A stretch of 64,000 nucleotides of DNA from Streptomyces cellostaticus. GTDB taxonomy: Bacteria; Actinomycetota; Actinomycetes; Streptomycetales; Streptomycetaceae. Numbering within the stretch: position 1 is the first letter of the stretch; the number at the start of each line of letters is the position of its first letter. Below, in pieces: positions 41,135 to 49,150 of the stretch. The position numbers and the translations under genes are program-made. The notes beneath the pieces are model-generated. The model did not search any database. It was not told the DNA's origin and worked only from the letters and a program-made list of their open reading frames with translations. Location of the stretch: positions 343,010-407,009 of the forward strand of contig NZ_KQ948020.1 in NCBI RefSeq assembly GCF_001513965.1, given 5' to 3'.

Positions 41135-42370
41135 ATGAACATTTCTCGGTTCGACGGAAGATCAGCCAAGCACGCCGCGCTCGCCCTGGTGTGTGCCGTG
41201 ACCGTACTGGCGGGGGCTGGGTGCGACGACGACAGCCGGCGCTCTTCCTCGCCTGCTCACCAGCATCCCGCCACGCGCGGTTCGGTGGTCTCCGTGACCC
41301 CCGTGGCGGACCTGGACGCCAAGGAAATCGCAGCCCGCCTGACCAAGACGGGTATCGATGCAACACAGGTCCGCTACGGCGTGCAAGCTCACCGGATCGT
41401 GTATCGCACCGTCGATTTCAAGGGCACACCCACCACAGCCAGCGAGCTGGTCGCGATGCCGAAGAACGACGAACGCAGCCTTCGGGTCGTGTCCTGGCTG
41501 CACGGCACCGAGGTGTACCGAGGAGAGGTGGCCTCGGTGAACGACGAATCGCCCGACCGGGCCACGGCGCTGCTGTTCGCCTCGACCGGACGCGCGGTAT
41601 CCGCCCCGGACTACCTAGGCCTGGGAAAAGGCCCCGGAATCCATCCGTACGGGAACCCGAAGGCGACCGTTACCGCTTCGGTGGACGCGTTGCGGGCGAC
41701 ACGTACGTTCGCCCGCAGGGAGGGGCGCGGCCTCGATCGGCGCGTACTCATCAGCGGGTTCTCACAAGGCGGCCCCGCCACGATGCTGGTCGGGCGGGCC
41801 CTGCAGCAGGGCGTCGATCCGTATTTCCGTCCGGGTGCCCTCGCCCCGGTCTCCGGCCCGTTCGATCTGAGCGGTTTCGAGGCCGCCGCAGCAGACGACA
41901 AGGTCGAACGGTCCCCGCTCTACCTCGCCTATTTCGCGACCGCGTGGAACCGGATGTATGGCCTGTACGGCGCCCCGGACCAGGCGTTCCGAGCCCCTTA
42001 CGACAAGACGGTACAGACGCTGTTCGACGGCGACCACAAGGCGTCGGAACTCGCGGCCGCACTGCCCAAGACCTCAAAGCAACTGTTCACCGAAGAATTC
42101 CTTCAGAAAGTGCGCCACCCCACGGGGGATCTGCGACGCAAACTGGAGGTGATGGACACCACGTGTGACTGGCGGCCCGACGTCCCAGTACACCTCTTTC
42201 ACGCCAGGGGCGACAAGGACGTCTCCTTTACGAACTCCCTGCGCTGCCAGCGCCAGCTGACTGCCCATGGGGCTGACCAACAGCTCAGCGATGTCGGAGA
42301 GTTCGACCACAGCACCACGGTCCTCAAGGCTCTGCCACAGGTAGTGCGCGAGTTCGACACGGCCCGCTGA
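41135..42370 (+). CDS. Secretory-lipase-like alpha/beta hydrolase lipoprotein
   Basis: A 411-residue exported hydrolase. The signal peptide HAALALVCAVTVLAGAGC has a lipobox, so the protein is probably lipid-anchored on the outer membrane face. The core carries VVSWLHGTEV (oxyanion region), SAPDYLGLGKGPGIHPY, the nucleophile elbow SGFSQGG (GxSxG type), the acid region FHARGDKDVSF, and the His in GEFDHSTTV. This is the LIP-type secretory lipase fold, acting on esters. An upstream ATG at 41098 is in frame but not needed. It stands alone between non-coding intervals. Confidence 0.85.
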   Translation: MNISRFDGRSAKHAALALVCAVTVLAGAGCDDDSRRSSSPAHQHPATRGSVVSVTPVADLDAKEIAARLTKTGIDATQVRYGVQAHRIVYRTVDFKGTPTTASELVAMPKNDERSLRVVSWLHGTEVYRGEVASVNDESPDRATALLFASTGRAVSAPDYLGLGKGPGIHPYGNPKATVTASVDALRATRTFARREGRGLDRRVLISGFSQGGPATMLVGRALQQGVDPYFRPGALAPVSGPFDLSGFEAAAADDKVERSPLYLAYFATAWNRMYGLYGAPDQAFRAPYDKTVQTLFDGDHKASELAAALPKTSKQLFTEEFLQKVRHPTGDLRRKLEVMDTTCDWRPDVPVHLFHARGDKDVSFTNSLRCQRQLTAHGADQQLSDVGEFDHSTTVLKALPQVVREFDTAR

Positions 42371-42784
42371 GACCACCCGCGATCGAGTGGCGGCCAAAGC
42401 GCACATGCCGACACTCAGCGCGTGGCGCGGTGAGGGTCTGCCACCCCGCATGAGGTCGAGTGAGAAGCCGTCAGCTGGAACGCGACAGGACGACTCGTGT
42501 CCTGTCGCACTGCGTCTGGCACCGCCGGAGATCGCCGTCTCCATGGTGCTGCGATGTGGAGAGCCCCGAACCCGCCCTCGCCGCCTCGGATCTGCACGTG
42601 GTGATGTGCTGTGCGATGTGCACCGTTACCTGTACGCGGTGCTGAGCTGCACTGTCAATTGGGGAGTCGAACCCCCGCGTTGCTCTTCACGCGCCAGGAG
42701 TGGGCTGGAAAACCGCCGGCCCTCGGTGTGTGCACGCCTCCGAAGCTGCTACCTGCTCCACATCATCCCAGCTTGCCGGACTAC
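42371..42784. other. Gene-free interval
   Basis: 414 nt with no supported gene. Base composition is more mixed than the flanks, consistent with old insertion debris; a tRNA T-arm-like run near 42658-42680 is discussed under rejected items. Confidence 0.4.
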
Positions 42785-43276
42785 TCAGTCCAGCAGATCG
42801 ACCTCCCAGTTCGTGCGCTGGATCCGCACATCGACCTCGCGGATCTCCCGGGCGAGGGCATCTGCCTGACCGCGCAGTTCCGCGACCGGAAGCGCGGAAA
42901 GCATCATCAGCTCGGACCGAAGCTGCCGGCCGTATCCCCGCTCGCCCTTACCCGCCGCCGCGTCCGCCGCCGCGGTGACCACAGAGTGACGCAACCGCAG
43001 GACATCCCGGCGTGCGAGGGCATCGGTGAGCGTGCCGTCCGGACCCATCTCCACGGTGGCATTGGTCCGGTTGATCCGCCGGATCAACGTTTCCAGAGCG
43101 TCCAGCACCTCACCGGCCTCAGCCAGCAGCTGAGCTGCATCCTCGGCGGGCGTCTCCCCTTCCTGGTACCGCGCACTGCTGATGACACGCGCTCGCAGCT
43201 GTTCTACACGGCGCGTCGCCTCCGCACGTTCGGCCAGTGCCTCAGCAAGCTTCACTGTCTCCACCTCCCCCTCCAT
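42785..43276 (-). CDS. DIP1984-family protein
   Basis: A 163-residue, mostly alpha-helical protein of the DIP1984 family. Matching parts are KLAEALAERAEATRRVEQLRARV, an RYQEGETPAEDAAQLL linker, LETLIRRINRTNATVEMGPDGTLTDALARRDVLRLRHSVV, and the C-terminal ADALAREIREVDVRIQRTNWEVDLLD. The structure is expected to be a long antiparallel coiled coil; function is unknown. ATG 43276 is the start used. Just beyond it the IS110 remnant begins on the other strand, so the native promoter may have been disturbed. Confidence 0.85.
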   Translation of the reverse strand: MEGEVETVKLAEALAERAEATRRVEQLRARVISSARYQEGETPAEDAAQLLAEAGEVLDALETLIRRINRTNATVEMGPDGTLTDALARRDVLRLRHSVVTAAADAAAGKGERGYGRQLRSELMMLSALPVAELRGQADALAREIREVDVRIQRTNWEVDLLD

Positions 43277-43393
43277 GAGCCCGCACGAGTATACGAGCGC
43301 GAACCGGCTCATACGCACCTGGATTTTGCTCCGCCGCAGCCCTGACCAGCCACGGGAACCCAGGCCGCCGCGTGCACGCCAGGCGAGGGACCG

Positions 43394-43926
43394 GTGGAGA
43401 TCACCCGGAGGTACAAACTCGCCAAGGGCTCGGCGGTCAAGGCCCGCACCCAGGCGATCAACCAGCTCAAGGCTGTCGTCGTCAGCCTCCCCGCCGACGT
43501 CCTCACCGCGCTCATCACCGCGCAAGTCCAGCTCCTGCGCAGCCTGCAGACGACCATCGCCCAGCTCGAGACGACCATCAAGGACCGCCTCGCCAGGCAC
43601 CCGCGCGCCATCCTCCTTGCTCAGCTGCCCGGCGTGGGCACCATCAACCTCGCACAGCTGCTCGCCGAGGTCGGCCCAGTCCTTGACCGCGTCGAGTCCG
43701 CCGAACACGCCGCCGCCGAGTGCGGAGCCACCCCGCTGCCCAACGCCTCACAGCCACCTGACTTGACTCAGAGGACTCAAACGCTACGTCGCACGAGAGA
43801 TCTACCAGACGATCAATCCACCCAAGTGCACTGCGACGACAGCGCGTTGACATCCATAGGGGCATCAAACTCGCGGTCCGCTACGAAGCTACCGTCCTCG
43901 TTGCCGCCGTCAACGAGTGGTTGTGA
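43394..43926 (+). pseudogene. Transposase remnant, IS110-like, with frameshift
   Basis: Two linked pieces. The first (43394-43740) reads AKGSAVKARTQAINQLKAVV, then HPRAILLAQLPGVGTINLAQLLAEVG and AAAECGATPLP, matching the central part and Transposase_20 domain of IS110-family enzymes ('RTAAINQLKALL', 'PGVGPI.AA.LLAEIG', 'AECGAAPVT'). The second (about 43770-43926) reads GLKRYVAREIYQTINPPK, then after a one-base frameshift RRQRVDIHRGIKLAVRYEA and a stop. The DEDD N-terminal domain is absent, so the copy cannot move by itself. No terminal repeats are visible, as expected for IS110. Confidence 0.6.
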
Positions 43927-44452
43927 CGTACTGGTCCGACGACAACTCGAACACCCGTACTCGCCGACCGTAGGTGGGATTGACGGTCTCACGGACCGGA
44001 TGCATCCCCAGTTTGGTCATGATCCGTTCAGAGGCGTCGTTGCCCACTTGAGCGATGCTGACGATCCGCTCCAGCCCTCGCTCTTCGAACCCGAACCGTA
44101 CAGCGGCCGCAGCGGCCTCGGTGGCCAAGCCCTGCCCCCAGTGGGAACGTCCCAGCCGCCAGCCGACCTCAACCGCCGGCAGTACCTCCGGCAAGAAGTC
44201 GGGCACCGAAAGGCCGGTGAACCCAGCCGTCTCACCAGTGGACCGGATCTCCACGGCGAACAGGCCGAAGCCCTGTGACTCCCACTCGCTCTCCCATGCC
44301 TGGACCCCGCCGCGAGTCTGCTGTTCGTCACGGACGCTGCCGTCACGGATCCACCGCATGACCTCGGGGTCGGCATTGACGGCAGCCATGGGCGCAACGT
44401 CTTCCTCGCGCCAGCGACGCAGGATCAAACGGGGAGTCTCAAGCCTGACCAT
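43910..44452 (-). CDS. GNAT-family N-acetyltransferase (RimJ/RimL type)
   Basis: A 180-residue acetyltransferase of the RimJ/RimL subgroup: LETPRLILRRWREEDVAPMAAVNADPEVMRWI at the N-terminus, EIRSTGETAGFTGLSV, VEVGWRLGRSHWGQGLATEAAAAAVRFGFEE (acetyl-CoA loop HWGQGLATEA), and RIVSIAQVGNDASERIMTKLGM. The final DQYVTTTR overlaps the transposase remnant's end on the opposite strand, so an insertion may have abutted or replaced the original C-terminus. ATG 44452 is preferred; in-frame ATG 44488 is possible. The substrate is unknown. Confidence 0.87.
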   Translation of the reverse strand: MVRLETPRLILRRWREEDVAPMAAVNADPEVMRWIRDGSVRDEQQTRGGVQAWESEWESQGFGLFAVEIRSTGETAGFTGLSVPDFLPEVLPAVEVGWRLGRSHWGQGLATEAAAAAVRFGFEERGLERIVSIAQVGNDASERIMTKLGMHPVRETVNPTYGRRVRVFELSSDQYVTTTR

Positions 44453-44808
44453 CCAAGCATTCTGGATCACAAATGGGCTCTCCGCCATCCTCACCAGGCA
44501 CTTTCGATACATGCCCTGGTGTGTCGGAGCGATGCGGGGCTCCCTCGCTGTGTCGCCTCCGTTCGCGGCACGCCCCGCGCCGCCTCTGCTTGGCTGGTGG
44601 CTTCGGTGATCACAGGTGGTCCACGGACGGCTTCGGCGTCGTGTCTGTCGGGCAGTGGGACGAGGCGGACGTAGCGACTGATGCGGTCGACCAGTGTGGC
44701 GATCGCGGACCGGAGGCAACTGGCGCACAGACCTCACCCACCGGCCCGAGCACCGTGGCGGTGGGGACCACCGCACCTGAGGCGCACACCGATCCCTATG
44801 CTGACGGC

Positions 44809-45795
44809 ATGATCGATGTGCCGATTTCAGCGCTGGAAGTCGCGGTGGTCGAATCAGGGACCCGTGGCGTGGAGACCCTGCGTGACACCGCCACCTTCGC
44901 TCGCAGGCTCGAACTACTGGGGTATCACCGGATCTGGTACGCCGAGCACCACCATTCACCCGCGATCGGTGCGTTCCCACCCGTGGTGCTGATCGCTCAT
45001 GCGGCGGCCTCGACCTCAGTCATCCGGCTCGGGTCGGGCGGAGTGCTGGCGCCCAACCATGCGCCCATCACGCTGGCGGAGCAGTTCGGAACACTGGCCG
45101 CGTTGCACGCGGACCGCATCGACCTGGGTATCGGCCGCGGCCCTGGCACCTTCGATGAGGCCACCGCGCGGGAATTGCGCCGCGGAGCCGGACCGGCGAC
45201 GGACGCGCAGTACCACGACGATGTCGCTGCGATCCTGTCCTTTCTGGTCGACGAAGTGGCACTCGGCCCGCTGCCGGAGCCATGGCTGCTGTGCTCCAGT
45301 ACCGCAGGTGCCGCCCTCGCCGCGCGACTCGGCCTGCCGATCGCCGTCGCACACCACATCCGGCCGGACAACACCTTCACGGTGCTGGAGCGCTACCGGG
45401 CGGCGTTCATCCCGTCCCGCTGGTGCGAGCAGCCCCGGGTTGTGGTGTGCGTGGAGGCGATATGCGCTGAGACGGAGCAGGAAGCGGCATGGCGAGCCGG
45501 GCCCATGGACGTCGTCAAGGCCGGGCTGCTCAAAGGTCTGAGCGAGATTCCCTTCCCCACGCCCGCGGATGCCGCCGCCCATCCCTTCACGGCGGAGGAA
45601 CGGCAGGCGCTTGCCGGTTTCCGTGCACAGCAGGCGTGCGGGACGCCCGAGGCCGTCGTACGCCGGCTCGCGCAACTGGCCGCCGAGACCGGAGCGGATG
45701 AACTCATGCTGACCACACCTGTCTACGACCTCGACGCCCGCGTGCGCTCCTACGACCTCATCAAGAAGCACTGCGTGGCCACGAAAGCACCGTGA
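44809..45795 (+). CDS. LLM-class flavin-dependent oxidoreductase (luciferase-like monooxygenase)
   Basis: A 328-residue protein of the bacterial luciferase family (MsnO8-like LLM group). It opens PISALEVAVVESG and has TFARRLELLGYHRIWYAEHHH, the glycine strand IRLGSGGVLAPNHAPITLAEQFGTLAALHADRIDLGIGRGPG, CSSTAGAALAARLGLPIAVAHH and a C-terminal VRRLAQLAAETGADELMLTTPVYD. It uses reduced FMN or F420; these cannot be separated by eye. The start is ATG 44809 (MIDVPISALE). It stands alone; no flavin reductase is adjacent. Confidence 0.9.
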   Translation: MIDVPISALEVAVVESGTRGVETLRDTATFARRLELLGYHRIWYAEHHHSPAIGAFPPVVLIAHAAASTSVIRLGSGGVLAPNHAPITLAEQFGTLAALHADRIDLGIGRGPGTFDEATARELRRGAGPATDAQYHDDVAAILSFLVDEVALGPLPEPWLLCSSTAGAALAARLGLPIAVAHHIRPDNTFTVLERYRAAFIPSRWCEQPRVVVCVEAICAETEQEAAWRAGPMDVVKAGLLKGLSEIPFPTPADAAAHPFTAEERQALAGFRAQQACGTPEAVVRRLAQLAAETGADELMLTTPVYDLDARVRSYDLIKKHCVATKAP

Positions 45796-45943
45796 CAACC
45801 ACGCCGCACTGAACCGTCCGTCCCGACCCGCCCACCCGGGCTGCCCCGCGCGCGCATCAACTGCGGCGCACCAGCGTCATCACACCGGAGCACGGCGACG
45901 GCGACGGAGAGTCACCTGCGGCCGCTCTCAGGTTGATCGCCGT

Positions 45944-45969
45944 CCGTGCCCGCCCGAGGGCGGGCACGG
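45944..45969. terminator. Terminator at the end of the minus-strand P450
   Basis: A 12-bp perfect stem CCGTGCCCGCCC paired with GGGCGGGCACGG around GA, 6 nt beyond the P450 stop. It can serve both convergent genes. Confidence 0.7.
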
Positions 45970-45974
45970 GTCGG

Positions 45975-47246
45975 CTAGCGGATCCGCAGGGGAAGGGTCT
46001 TCGGTCCGCGGGCCTGGGTCCCGCCCCAGGCCACCGCGGACGGGTCCTGGAGGCTGAACTCGGGGATCCGCTCGAGCCAGACCTCCAGTGCGACGCGGAG
46101 TTCCATGCGGGCCAGGTGGGAGCCCAGGCAGCGGTGGATGCCGAGGCCGAACGCGGCGTGCCGGTTGCCTTCGCGGTCGATGATGACCTCGTCGGCCCGG
46201 TCGAACTGGGCCGGGTCCCGGTTGGCGGCCGGGAAGGAGAGCAGGATCCAGTCGTCGGCCTTCATGTCGACGCCCCGCCAGTGCATGTCGTCCTTCACGA
46301 GCCGGGCCATGGTGACCGGCGCGTAGGCGCGGAGGAACTCCTCCATCGCGGTCGGCAGCAACTCCGGCTCGGCCACCAGGCGCTCGCGGTCCTGCGGGTG
46401 CCCGGCCAGGTGCCACAGGGACGTGCCGATCGCGCTGTAGGTGGTGCTGATGCCGGCGATGAGCAGCAGCATGATGGTGCCGATGACGTGGTTCGGTTCG
46501 AGCTTGCGGCCGTGGAGCTCCGCGTTGAGGAGGTAGCTGATGAGGTCGTCACGCGGCTGCTCGATGTGCTTGTTGACCTCCGCGAGGAGGTAGATGAACA
46601 CCCGGCCCATGTGCTCGATGCGCTCGTCCCGCGACTGCTTGCCCTCGCCTTCCAGGTTGGTGGCGAGCTCGTGGAACCGTTCCCGGTCCTCCGGCGGCAG
46701 GCCGAGCAGGTCGCCGATGACCCGGCTCGGGATCTGCTGCGCGTAGTCGTGGGCGGCGTCGACGACGTTCCGCCCCTTCAGGCCGTCGATGAGGGAGTGG
46801 CAGAACGCCCTCGTGCCGGGCTCAAGCTTGGCGACCGCGGTCTTGGTGAACGCCGGCAGCAGCAGCTTGCGCGCGCCGTGGTGGAACGGCGGGTCGGAGG
46901 TGATGGGCGGTGCTTCACCGATCGGCGCCAGCTCCCGCGGCGGGCGGAACTCGCTCAGGTTGGTTCCGAGCGAGGAGAAGCGGTCGGTGTCGTAGGCGAT
47001 CGCCGCGATGTCCTCGTACAGGGTCGGCAGCCACGCGCCACCGAACCGTTCGGTGTGCGCGATCGGGCACCGCTGCCGCAGGTCGTCCATGATCGGGAAG
47101 GGGTCCGCGGACCACCGCGGATCCAGGTGCGAGAAGTCGGTCGCCCAGTCGGTGACCGGGCCGGTGATGATCTTGCCGCGCGAAACGTGGAACCGGTCCC
47201 GGTCGGAGTGCCGGAAGTCCTTGTTGAAGCGATCGTCGGCGGTCAC
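45975..47246 (-). CDS. Cytochrome P450, copy A of the duplicated pair
   Basis: A 423-residue heme monooxygenase with ExxR (EEFLR) and the heme loop FGLGIHRCLGSHLARME. The I-helix reads LLLIAGISTT: the acidic residue usually before the conserved Thr is Ser, so the proton relay of typical P450s is altered. GTG 47246 is 1 nt after the ferredoxin stop, giving one operon that provides its own electron carrier. Its N-terminal about 130 and C-terminal about 150 residues are almost the same as copy B (49151-50425), while the middle is much less alike. Probably a tailoring oxidase of the polyketide cluster to the right. Confidence 0.92.
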   Translation of the reverse strand: MTADDRFNKDFRHSDRDRFHVSRGKIITGPVTDWATDFSHLDPRWSADPFPIMDDLRQRCPIAHTERFGGAWLPTLYEDIAAIAYDTDRFSSLGTNLSEFRPPRELAPIGEAPPITSDPPFHHGARKLLLPAFTKTAVAKLEPGTRAFCHSLIDGLKGRNVVDAAHDYAQQIPSRVIGDLLGLPPEDRERFHELATNLEGEGKQSRDERIEHMGRVFIYLLAEVNKHIEQPRDDLISYLLNAELHGRKLEPNHVIGTIMLLLIAGISTTYSAIGTSLWHLAGHPQDRERLVAEPELLPTAMEEFLRAYAPVTMARLVKDDMHWRGVDMKADDWILLSFPAANRDPAQFDRADEVIIDREGNRHAAFGLGIHRCLGSHLARMELRVALEVWLERIPEFSLQDPSAVAWGGTQARGPKTLPLRIR

Positions 47247-47247
47247 G

Positions 47248-47448
47248 TCACGCCCCCTCGATCAGGGTGATCGCCCGCTCCGGGCAGCTCGCGACCGCGA
47301 GGCGGGCCTCGCGCTCGTTGCCCGTCGGCACGGTGCCGTCGCCGGGAACGTTGCCGTAGCCCTCGACGTCCTCGCCGAACACGCCGGGGGCGATGTCGTA
47401 GCAGCGGCCGTGGCCTTGGCAGCGCCCGGAGTCGATCTGAACTTCCAC
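47248..47448 (-). CDS. [3Fe-4S]/[4Fe-4S] single-cluster ferredoxin, copy A
   Basis: A 66-residue ferredoxin of the kind that feeds actinobacterial P450s. The cluster motif is CQGHGRC...CP: the second ligand position of CxxCxxC is His. It starts at GTG 47448, with AAGGGGA 8 nt upstream. It differs from copy B (48949-49149) only at residue 2 (Glu instead of Lys). It is followed after 1 nt by the P450. Confidence 0.9.
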   Translation of the reverse strand: MEVQIDSGRCQGHGRCYDIAPGVFGEDVEGYGNVPGDGTVPTGNEREARLAVASCPERAITLIEGA

Positions 47449-47676
47449 AGTGAACCGTCCCCTTGTCGTGAAACTGATCTGCACGCCCGTTCGGCATACC
47501 TCGTCGTGCCGGGCTCGTCGTGCCGTTCGATCAGCTCCATGCCGCGGCCCACGCGAGCACGGGGTCCTCGCAGGGTGCGTGCAGCGGCGACCGGAACCCG
47601 CCGGAACCCGGCGAGTTCAGTGGGCCGGATGCCCACGAGTGGTCTCCTCAGCGTGCGACGTGCCGGGTGCCGACGC

Positions 47677-47770
47677 GGTCCATGCTTCCTGGCACCGAGC
47701 GGTCGCGGAAAGGGCGGTCAGCCATCGTCCGACCATCGCGGGGTAACTGTGTGCCCATTGCGGGGAACGC
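47677..47770 (-). repeat. Upstream element R1 (before ferredoxin A)
   Basis: Read on the minus strand, it aligns with R3 over about 94 nt at roughly 80% identity, including TTACCCCGCGATGG and GACCGCCCTTTCCG. It contains a short frame starting at ATG 47725 (MADRPFRDRSVPGSM..., 25 codons, stop at 47648). It lies 229 nt before the ferredoxin A start. Confidence 0.7.
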
Positions 47771-47858
47771 CGGCGCCCGTGACGACGGCGGTGACGGCGC
47801 TGACGGCGTCGCCGGTGACGACGGCTCCCGGAGGCGACGGGGCCGCGGTCCGCGGCGT

Positions 47859-47934
47859 GTGCCAGTTACCTGGCAGTGGCCGAGCGATGGCTGACCACCC
47901 TTTACACGACCGCGCGGCGCCAGCAAACATGAGG
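47859..47934 (+). repeat. Upstream element R2 (before the 106-residue gene)
   Basis: A more diverged copy of the same element: CAGTTACC, GCGATGGCTGACC, CCCTTTACACGACCGCGCG. Its frame starts at ATG 47887 (MADHPLHDRAAPANM..., 40 codons, stop at 48009). It ends 150 nt before the start at 48085. Confidence 0.6.
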
Positions 47935-48084
47935 GCGCGACGGGCCTGGCAACGACGAAGAGATGGTGATCCTCGAGGGTCGGCCGGATACGAGCACACC
48001 GCCCTCTGACGACACATCACATCCGCCTGCTCAAGTACGTTTCCGCGATACCGCGATACACAGAAGATGAAAAGGTGACAGTCA

Positions 48085-48405
48085 ATGGGGTATGTGTTCT
48101 CGCTGGTTCTCAGCCGGGAGATTACCGAGGACGAAATGACCACCCTGAAGGTGGGTTGCGGCGGCGCTGCCGACTTCGGCACCGACGTGCTTCCGACCAA
48201 CGCCGAAGTCACCGTCACGAGGATGGACTTCGATGACGCCGTGTCCCCGACGCTGGCTGACGCCATCGAATCAGCTCTTGCGGCGGTGACGGAGGTGCCG
48301 GAGCTCAGCGTGTCCGAGCTCACCGTCCCGGCCCAGCCGGGGGGCGCCGAGGGCGCCGAGGCCGAGGCCAAGGAGCCCGTGGCCGCCGCTGCCGGTACGG
48401 ACTGA
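48085..48405 (+). CDS. Small acidic protein of unknown function between the P450 pairs
   Basis: A 106-residue protein: YVFSLVLSREITEDEMTTL, GCGGAADFGTDVLPTNAEVTVTRMDFDD, TLADAIESALAAVTEVPELSVSELTVP, then an Ala/Glu-rich tail. The beta-alpha-beta pattern and the 'PTNA.VTVT..DFD' and 'VP.LSV..LTVP' phrases resemble a family of short actinobacterial hypotheticals (about 85-110 residues), but I cannot name a function. A ribosome-binding site AAAAGGTGA precedes ATG 48085. Copy R2 of the repeated element lies upstream, suggesting joint control with both ferredoxin-P450 operons. Confidence 0.65.
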   Translation: MGYVFSLVLSREITEDEMTTLKVGCGGAADFGTDVLPTNAEVTVTRMDFDDAVSPTLADAIESALAAVTEVPELSVSELTVPAQPGGAEGAEAEAKEPVAAAAGTD

Positions 48406-48948
48406 GAGCGGTCCGGTCTTCGCGCCGGCGGTCCTGGACCTGGCGGGCGGATCTCGCCGAACTCGCCGTGGTGATCGGCTCCTCGCGGTGATCAGCTTGC
48501 CGCGGTGGTCGGCTCGCCGCCCCGCGTCCACCGGCTCGAACCCACCGTGGAGCCACGGCCCCGCTGCCCAGATACACGCCGTCCAGCCAGCCGACGGCGT
48601 GTATCTGTATGTCAACCCTCGGATTCCTGGCCGATCCCGGTGCCCCGGCCGCGGCACCCCGGCGGCGGCGTTCCCCGGAATGGGCACTGAATTACCCCGC
48701 GATGGCCGGGTGATGGCCGACCGCCCTTTCCGTGACCGCGCGATGCCGGGCAGCATGAACACCGCAGGTATCCGGCTCGACCGCATGCTGAGGGGACCGC
48801 CCGTGGCCATGGGGCCCGTACGCCCGTCGAACCCGCCGGGCCGGGGCGTCATCGCCTTCCCGGAGACCTCCGCCGCCGCCGGCCTGCCGTGCAGGATGGC
48901 CGAACGGGGCCATGCGGATCAGCCTCATGACAAGTGGGACGGTTCACT
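48406..48948. other. Intergenic region before ferredoxin B, with element R3
   Basis: 543 nt with no standard gene apart from R3 and its short frame. The segment 48419-48600 is non-coding, GC-rich sequence. Confidence 0.5.
48668..48761 (+). repeat. Upstream element R3 (before ferredoxin B)
   Basis: The plus-oriented copy of the ~90-bp element, about 80% identical to R1. The frame from ATG 48713 (MADRPFRDRAMPGSMNT...) is open for 79 codons and its TGA (48950-48952) overlaps the GTG start of ferredoxin B, a GTGA coupling arrangement. In R1 the equivalent frame is short and does not reach the ferredoxin, so coupling is not conserved. Confidence 0.7.
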
Positions 48949-49149
48949 GTGAAAGTTCAGATCGACTCAGGGCGCTGCCAAGGACACGGCCGCTGCTACG
49001 ACATCGCCCCCGGCGTGTTCGGCGAGGACGTCGAGGGCTACGGCAACGTTCCCGGCGACGGCACCGTGCCGACGGGCAACGAGCGCGAGGCCCGCCTCGC
49101 GGTCGCGAGCTGCCCGGAGCGGGCGATCACCCTGATCGAGGGGGCGTGA
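48949..49149 (+). CDS. [3Fe-4S]/[4Fe-4S] single-cluster ferredoxin, copy B
   Basis: A 66-residue ferredoxin identical to copy A except residue 2 (Lys instead of Glu). Cluster ligands are in CQGHGRC and the CPERAI ending; the His between the first cysteines marks the P450-partner type. GTG 48949 is preceded by GGGACGG. It ends 1 nt before the P450 start. It donates electrons to the adjacent P450 and, being nearly identical to copy A, could serve either enzyme. Confidence 0.9.
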   Translation: MKVQIDSGRCQGHGRCYDIAPGVFGEDVEGYGNVPGDGTVPTGNEREARLAVASCPERAITLIEGA

Positions 49150-49150
49150 C

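Larger units (their letters stand above)
47449..48084. other. Intergenic region with two copies of the ~90-bp upstream element
   Basis: 636 nt between the divergent ferredoxin A and the small gene at 48085. It holds repeat copies R1 (minus orientation, toward ferredoxin A) and R2 (plus orientation, toward the small gene). No full gene is supported. Confidence 0.6.

Noticed and set aside
42655..42720. tRNA T-arm-like sequence on the minus strand (GGGGGTTCGACTCCC-type stem-loop near 42660-42680), possible tRNA or attachment-site remnant.
   Set aside because: No acceptor stem, D-arm or anticodon arm can be built around it; the flanks do not pair. At most a chance T-loop or a very short att core.
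43785..44807. Possible gene between the transposase remnant and the flavin monooxygenase on the plus strand.
   Set aside because: Long plus frames here are antisense to the RimL-like acetyltransferase or lack start signals; 44480-44808 reads as low-information sequence.
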